DNA of 64,000 bases from Marinomonas sp. SBI8L (GTDB taxonomy: Bacteria; Pseudomonadota; Gammaproteobacteria; Pseudomonadales; Marinomonadaceae): positions 372,001 to 436,000 of the forward strand of contig NZ_JSEO01000003.1 of the NCBI RefSeq assembly GCF_001624705.1. Direction: 5' to 3'. Both the position numbers and the translations under genes were made by a program. The notes below the pieces were generated by a model. That model was not told the origin of the DNA. It searched no databases and saw only the letters and a program-made list of their open reading frames with translations. Below, piece by piece: positions 60,666-64,000 of this stretch; positions within the stretch are counted from its first letter, which is position 1; every line of letters begins with the position of its first letter.

Positions 60666-61151
60666 ATGGAATTTCAAGAATTTGATATTAAAGACTTAAA
60701 AGATGATGTGGGTTTACCTCTTGCATTTCCTCATGTACCAAAATTAAAGAATTTAGAGGAGATCAAGGAATATATCTTCAATATGGATATGTCTATGATC
60801 TTTTTCAAGATGACAGACGAAGAGTGTGCCGGTGATTTGGGGCTTCTTTGGGATGAAGAAGATGCTGCATTTGCCATTAATCAATACCGTCAATATCTCT
60901 ATCTTATTCGAAAATACGATACCAACATTTCGCCCACTCTTGCTATAGATGCTGTTTGGCATAACCATATATTAGATACCAGAAAATATGTGCAAGACTG
61001 CCAAGCCATATTCGGCCATTATTTACATCACTTCCCTTATTTCGGTTCCCGGGATGAAGAAGACAGAAAACATTTAGAAATGGCTTTTGAAAATACTAAG
61101 ATGTTATTTAAAAAAGAATTTAACGTTGATATTGCTAAAGATGTTGAGTAA
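60666..61151 (+). CDS. Glycine-rich-domain-protein-like (GRDP-like) protein
   Basis: Soluble protein of 161 residues from ATG 60666, with AGG eight bases upstream; the frame opens at 60630 without a ribosome site. The conserved core is ISPTLAIDAVWHNHILDTRK (about 89-108), then YVQDC (108-112) and GHYLHHFPYFG (117-127). This D-x-x-W-H-x-H...Y-x-x-D-C...HH-x-P pattern matches the GRDP-like family (PF07173) as I recall it, first noted in plants. The His/Asp/Cys cluster suggests a metal site. No enzymatic activity is established to my knowledge. Position after the Cys-bearing small peptide gene suggests a joint role. Confidence 0.78.
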   Translation: MEFQEFDIKDLKDDVGLPLAFPHVPKLKNLEEIKEYIFNMDMSMIFFKMTDEECAGDLGLLWDEEDAAFAINQYRQYLYLIRKYDTNISPTLAIDAVWHNHILDTRKYVQDCQAIFGHYLHHFPYFGSRDEEDRKHLEMAFENTKMLFKKEFNVDIAKDVE

Positions 61152-61205
61152 ACGTTTTATTTAAATTGATTCTAATTTTTAATATTAATTTTATTGATTT
61201 ATTTT

Positions 61206-62099
61206 TCAAGTTTTGTTTTGTAATTTTTCAAAAATAAAATCTATAAGATACCTTGTTTTTAATGGTAGATACCGTCGTGAAGAATAATATATCCACATAG
61301 GTATAGGCGGAGGTGAATATTTACTTAATATGGGAATGAGTCTTCCTGAATTTAAACTCTCTTTTGCATGTAAGTAGGGAGAGTTTGTTATACCTAGCTC
61401 TTTTTCAGCAGCCTCTATTGCTAATTCTGGATTACTAATAGATAAACTCCCCAAAGGTGCATGTATTCTCTGTATCCCCTCAACTTGGTAGTTCCAATTC
61501 ATTTTCTGGCCAGAAGTTTTAGAGCGATAAGCAATACAATTATGCTGCCTTAAATCCTCAATACTTTTAGGTTCACCGAATATTTTAAGGTAATTAGGTG
61601 CGGCTACTGTGACGAACTCTAAATTATAGATCTTTTTTCCAATCAACTGGCTGTCACGGTTCATGATGTTACCTATGCCGATATCGAAACCGTTATCAAC
61701 AATATCTATCATTTTATCACTGAAATGAAGGTCAAATTCGATATCAGGATGAAGTATCGCAAAATCGAGTAATAATGGATAAATGACTTTTCTACCAAAG
61801 CTATCCGGTAGATTAATACGAATTAACCCACTAATCTGTGTTTGGTTATCCATTGTCATACTGACTTGATCCTCAAGCTGTTTAACCAGAGGCTCAATGC
61901 GTTTATAAAAACTTCTCCCTTCATCTGTTAGAACCAGAGAATGTGTCGAACGGTGAAATATTCGAGTATCTAATGTGCTTTCTAAAGCAGCTATGGCTTT
62001 GGATACTGCTGCTGCACTTATGCCACTTTCTCTAGCTGCTTTAGAGAAGCTACCCGCTTTCACAACGGATAAAAAAAGAGGTAGATGATTAGGAAGCAT
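61206..62099 (-). CDS. LysR-family regulator
   Basis: Regulator of 297 residues. The helix-turn-helix region is FLSVVKAGSFSKAARESGIS and AAVSKAIAALESTLDTRIFH, followed by a LysR substrate domain (about 90-292). It is divergent from a nitroreductase gene, its likely target. Confidence 0.9.
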   Translation of the reverse strand: MLPNHLPLFLSVVKAGSFSKAARESGISAAAVSKAIAALESTLDTRIFHRSTHSLVLTDEGRSFYKRIEPLVKQLEDQVSMTMDNQTQISGLIRINLPDSFGRKVIYPLLLDFAILHPDIEFDLHFSDKMIDIVDNGFDIGIGNIMNRDSQLIGKKIYNLEFVTVAAPNYLKIFGEPKSIEDLRQHNCIAYRSKTSGQKMNWNYQVEGIQRIHAPLGSLSISNPELAIEAAEKELGITNSPYLHAKESLNSGRLIPILSKYSPPPIPMWIYYSSRRYLPLKTRYLIDFIFEKLQNKT

Positions 62100-62214
62100 T
62101 TTAAACCTTTGGTTGAAGCCATTTTAACCTGATGATAACTACCACTATCAAGAATGACTAGCTAAATTAGCCTCCATACTATTTTTATTGAAAGGAGTGT
62201 TTATTTTGGAAAGC

Positions 62215-62970
62215 ATGAATAATCAGGTAATCGAGCAACAGTTGAATCGCCGTTCAGTGAGAAACTTCACCGGAGAATCAATAAAAGATGAAGACTTGTC
62301 TTTGATTTTAAAGGCTGCACAGCAAGCACCAAATGCGTTTAATGCTCAGTTTGTCTCCCTTATTGTGACCCGTGAAAAAGATAAAATTCAGCAGATAGCA
62401 AAGTTAGCTGGCGATCAACCACAAGTTGCTGGTGCTGATGTTTTCATTACAGTGGTTGTGGATTTTAAGCGTGGCGCTTTGGTAGCAGATATGATGAATA
62501 AAGAGTCTCAATTAGAAAGTTCAGCAGAGGGTATCATTGGAGGTGCGCTTGATGCTGGCATTATGTTGAGTGCTTTAGAGAGTGCTATAAATTCGCTGGG
62601 TTATGGTTCGACTATTATTGGAGGCATTCGAAATGACCCTGAAGGCATGGTATCTCTACTCGAACTACCAGCTAAAACCTTTCCAATTGCAGGAATTACG
62701 ATAGGTGTTCCAGACGAGTCCAAAGCGAGTCTAGTAAGGCCTAGATTACCTTTAGAAAGTTTTGCGATGGCTGAAAAGTATGATGTCAATGTCGTTAAAG
62801 AAGGTATTGTTCAGCACGATAAAGCCTCAAGAGAATGGTGGGATAAGCAGAACTTAAATCAGATGCCAGCTTACATAGAAAGCGTGGGTAACTTCTCTAG
62901 CCAAGTCTTTTATAAACAAATAGCTTCTTCTTTTTTAAAGCAAGGATTTGAATTTAAAAACGTAGATTAA
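62215..62970 (+). CDS. NADPH nitroreductase/flavin reductase (NfsA-like)
   Basis: FMN-dependent nitroreductase-fold enzyme of 251 residues. It has the N-terminal RRSVRNFTGESIKDEDL and QQAPNAFNAQFVSLIV segments, and LGYGSTIIGGIRNDP and GITIGVPDESKA in the second half, which favour the NfsA/FRP branch over NfsB. ATG 62215 has GGA seven bases upstream; TTG 62188 and TTG 62206 are alternatives. It should reduce nitroaromatics, quinones or flavins. A transporter gene follows on the same strand. Confidence 0.87.
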   Translation: MNNQVIEQQLNRRSVRNFTGESIKDEDLSLILKAAQQAPNAFNAQFVSLIVTREKDKIQQIAKLAGDQPQVAGADVFITVVVDFKRGALVADMMNKESQLESSAEGIIGGALDAGIMLSALESAINSLGYGSTIIGGIRNDPEGMVSLLELPAKTFPIAGITIGVPDESKASLVRPRLPLESFAMAEKYDVNVVKEGIVQHDKASREWWDKQNLNQMPAYIESVGNFSSQVFYKQIASSFLKQGFEFKNVD

Positions 62971-63063
62971 ACTCTTTAAGAAATAGCAGGCAAGAATCAG
63001 ATGTTTTTACCCATTGATACTTGCTAACTTGATGTCAGCACAATTCATTTTAGGAGTTTATGG

Positions 63064-64000
63064 ATGACATCAACAATCACTTCGTCAATGAGCCTGACCG
63101 TGTGGGGAGCCTTGATATTGCTCTCTGTACTCTGGGGCGGCTCATTTTTCTTTGTAGAGGTTGCACTAGTTGACTTTCCGCCTCTTACTTTAGTGGCATT
63201 AAGGGTTGGCATTGCTGCAATTACTCTTTGGTGTATCGCTTTTATTCTAGGGTTAAAGCCTCCTAAGGAACTCAAGGTTTGGTTAGCGTTTCTAGGTATG
63301 GGTCTACTGAATAATGTGGTGCCTTTCGTCTTAATTGTGTGGGGGCAAACTCAGTTAGCCTCTGGCTTAGCTTCTATCTTAAATGCGGCTACCCCTATTT
63401 TTGCTGTTGCCGTGGCAGGCTTTTTATTACCCGATGAGAAAGCAAGTTTGCTAAAAATTGTGGGCATTCTCATTGGCTTTATGGGGGTTGTCATCATGAT
63501 AGGCTTGCCTGCGTTAGCTGGTGTGGGTGGTTTAGTTGCTCAATTAGCGATAGTACTAGCAACCGTATCTTATGCTTTTGCTGGGGTCTTTGGTCGACGC
63601 TTTAAGCAGATGGAAATTAACCCTATTATCACGGCGACAGGGCAAGTGACAGGCTCTAGTTTAGTTCTCTTTCCCATTGCTCTTTTCTTCGACGGTCCTA
63701 TTAATTTCGCACTTCCACAAATGACGAGCTGGCTATCAGTTATTTCCTTAGCGGTATTTTCGACCGCAGTTGCTTATGTGCTTTATTTTAGAATATTGGC
63801 AGTCGCGGGGGCGACTAACCTAATGCTAGTCACGCTACTAATTCCTGTTTCTGCCATCTTACTAGGTTATTTTTTCTTAGATGAATCCCTTGAGATCATA
63901 CATTTTGTTGGCATGGGGTTAATTGCTTTAGGCTTATCTGCAATCGATGGCAGATTGTGGCGCCTCTTTTCTAGGTATTCGCCGTTAAAGCTAAAGGTGT
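63064..64000 (+). CDS. EamA-family (DMT) transporter, 3'-truncated by window edge
   Basis: Drug/metabolite-type exporter with two EamA repeats; at least 312 codons are visible and the frame is still open at base 64000. It has SVLWGGSFFFVEVAL near the first helix, VWGQTQLASGLASILNAATP in repeat 1 and TAVAYVLYFRILAVAGATNL in repeat 2. AGGAG lies 9 bp before ATG 63064. About ten helices are expected. It could be co-transcribed with the nitroreductase 93 bp upstream. Confidence 0.9.
   Translation, partial: MTSTITSSMSLTVWGALILLSVLWGGSFFFVEVALVDFPPLTLVALRVGIAAITLWCIAFILGLKPPKELKVWLAFLGMGLLNNVVPFVLIVWGQTQLASGLASILNAATPIFAVAVAGFLLPDEKASLLKIVGILIGFMGVVIMIGLPALAGVGGLVAQLAIVLATVSYAFAGVFGRRFKQMEINPIITATGQVTGSSLVLFPIALFFDGPINFALPQMTSWLSVISLAVFSTAVAYVLYFRILAVAGATNLMLVTLLIPVSAILLGYFFLDESLEIIHFVGMGLIALGLSAIDGRLWRLFSRYSPLKLKV

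Noticed and set aside
62215-62970. Nitroreductase as a dehydrogenase of the candidate RiPP cluster
   Set aside because: It is separated by an opposite-strand LysR gene that plausibly controls it, and its motifs fit NfsA-type reductases rather than SagB-type enzymes.
1-64000. CRISPR arrays, tRNA or rRNA genes, riboswitches, toxin-antitoxin or prophage genes
   Set aside because: I looked for regular spaced repeats, cloverleaf-type arms and typical proteins and found none I could support.

Overview
The window reads as chromosome of an AT-leaning marine-type gammaproteobacterium. The inference rests on the gene repertoire: methyl-accepting chemotaxis proteins, tripartite tricarboxylate (TTT) and phosphonate-type transporters, hydroxyproline catabolism and many LysR/AraC regulators. 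A Marinomonas-like member of the Oceanospirillales would fit, but no rRNA or other marker is present to prove it. I see no tRNA, rRNA, CRISPR array, phage or complete insertion sequence.

Layout. 0-10 kb: two chemoreceptors (the first cut by the window edge), then a minus-strand catabolic unit of a PrpF/GalD-type tautomerase, a TTT binding protein (tctC), a fused TctA-TctB permease, a universal stress protein and a chemoreceptor, with a divergent LysR gene. 10-13.4 kb: a TctD/TctE two-component pair with its own periplasmic binding protein; an almost identical 11-bp-period direct repeat lies upstream of both tctD and tctC, linking the two units. 13.5-20.5 kb: a phosphonate-type ABC transporter (phnDCEE) and a sigma-54-type sensor kinase/activator pair, with a sigma-54 promoter candidate and a shared GGACA-N4-TGTCY palindrome. 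20.9-26.7 kb: a hydroxyproline cluster (GntR regulator, 4-hydroxyproline epimerase, FAD dehydrogenase, DapA-family deaminase, aldehyde dehydrogenase) with a shared TGTATA-N3-TATACA operator. 27-37 kb: mixed genes, including an orphan sugar-type binding protein, a diguanylate cyclase, GNAT, HAD, MOSC, two GFA-family proteins, and a GDP-mannose Nudix hydrolase beside a phosphohexomutase. 37-64 kb: a regulator-dense accessory stretch in which LysR, AraC, TetR and HxlR genes each face small enzyme, efflux or membrane-protein genes. It includes a FAD dehydrogenase/NhaC antiporter/ornithine-cyclodeaminase cluster that looks like a D- to L-amino-acid stereoinversion module.

Two things stand out. First, at 60.4-61.2 kb an unannotated 47-codon gene encodes a very basic peptide ending in a CxxxC segment. 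It has a good ribosome site, is followed by a terminator-like hairpin, and then by a GRDP-like protein with a D-x-x-W-H-x-H motif. This has the architecture of a ribosomal-peptide precursor plus partner enzyme and is my best candidate for an undescribed system. Second, six copies of a non-autonomous element (54 to 285 bp) share IS5-like ends GGAACCTGCGAATAAGTC and YTAR-like 4-bp target duplications. One copy splits an AraC-family gene, one is reduced to a bare hairpin, and the internal stem shows compensatory changes between copies. Decay is also visible in an SDR gene frameshifted by an 8-bp tandem duplication and in a relic of a GFA-family gene.
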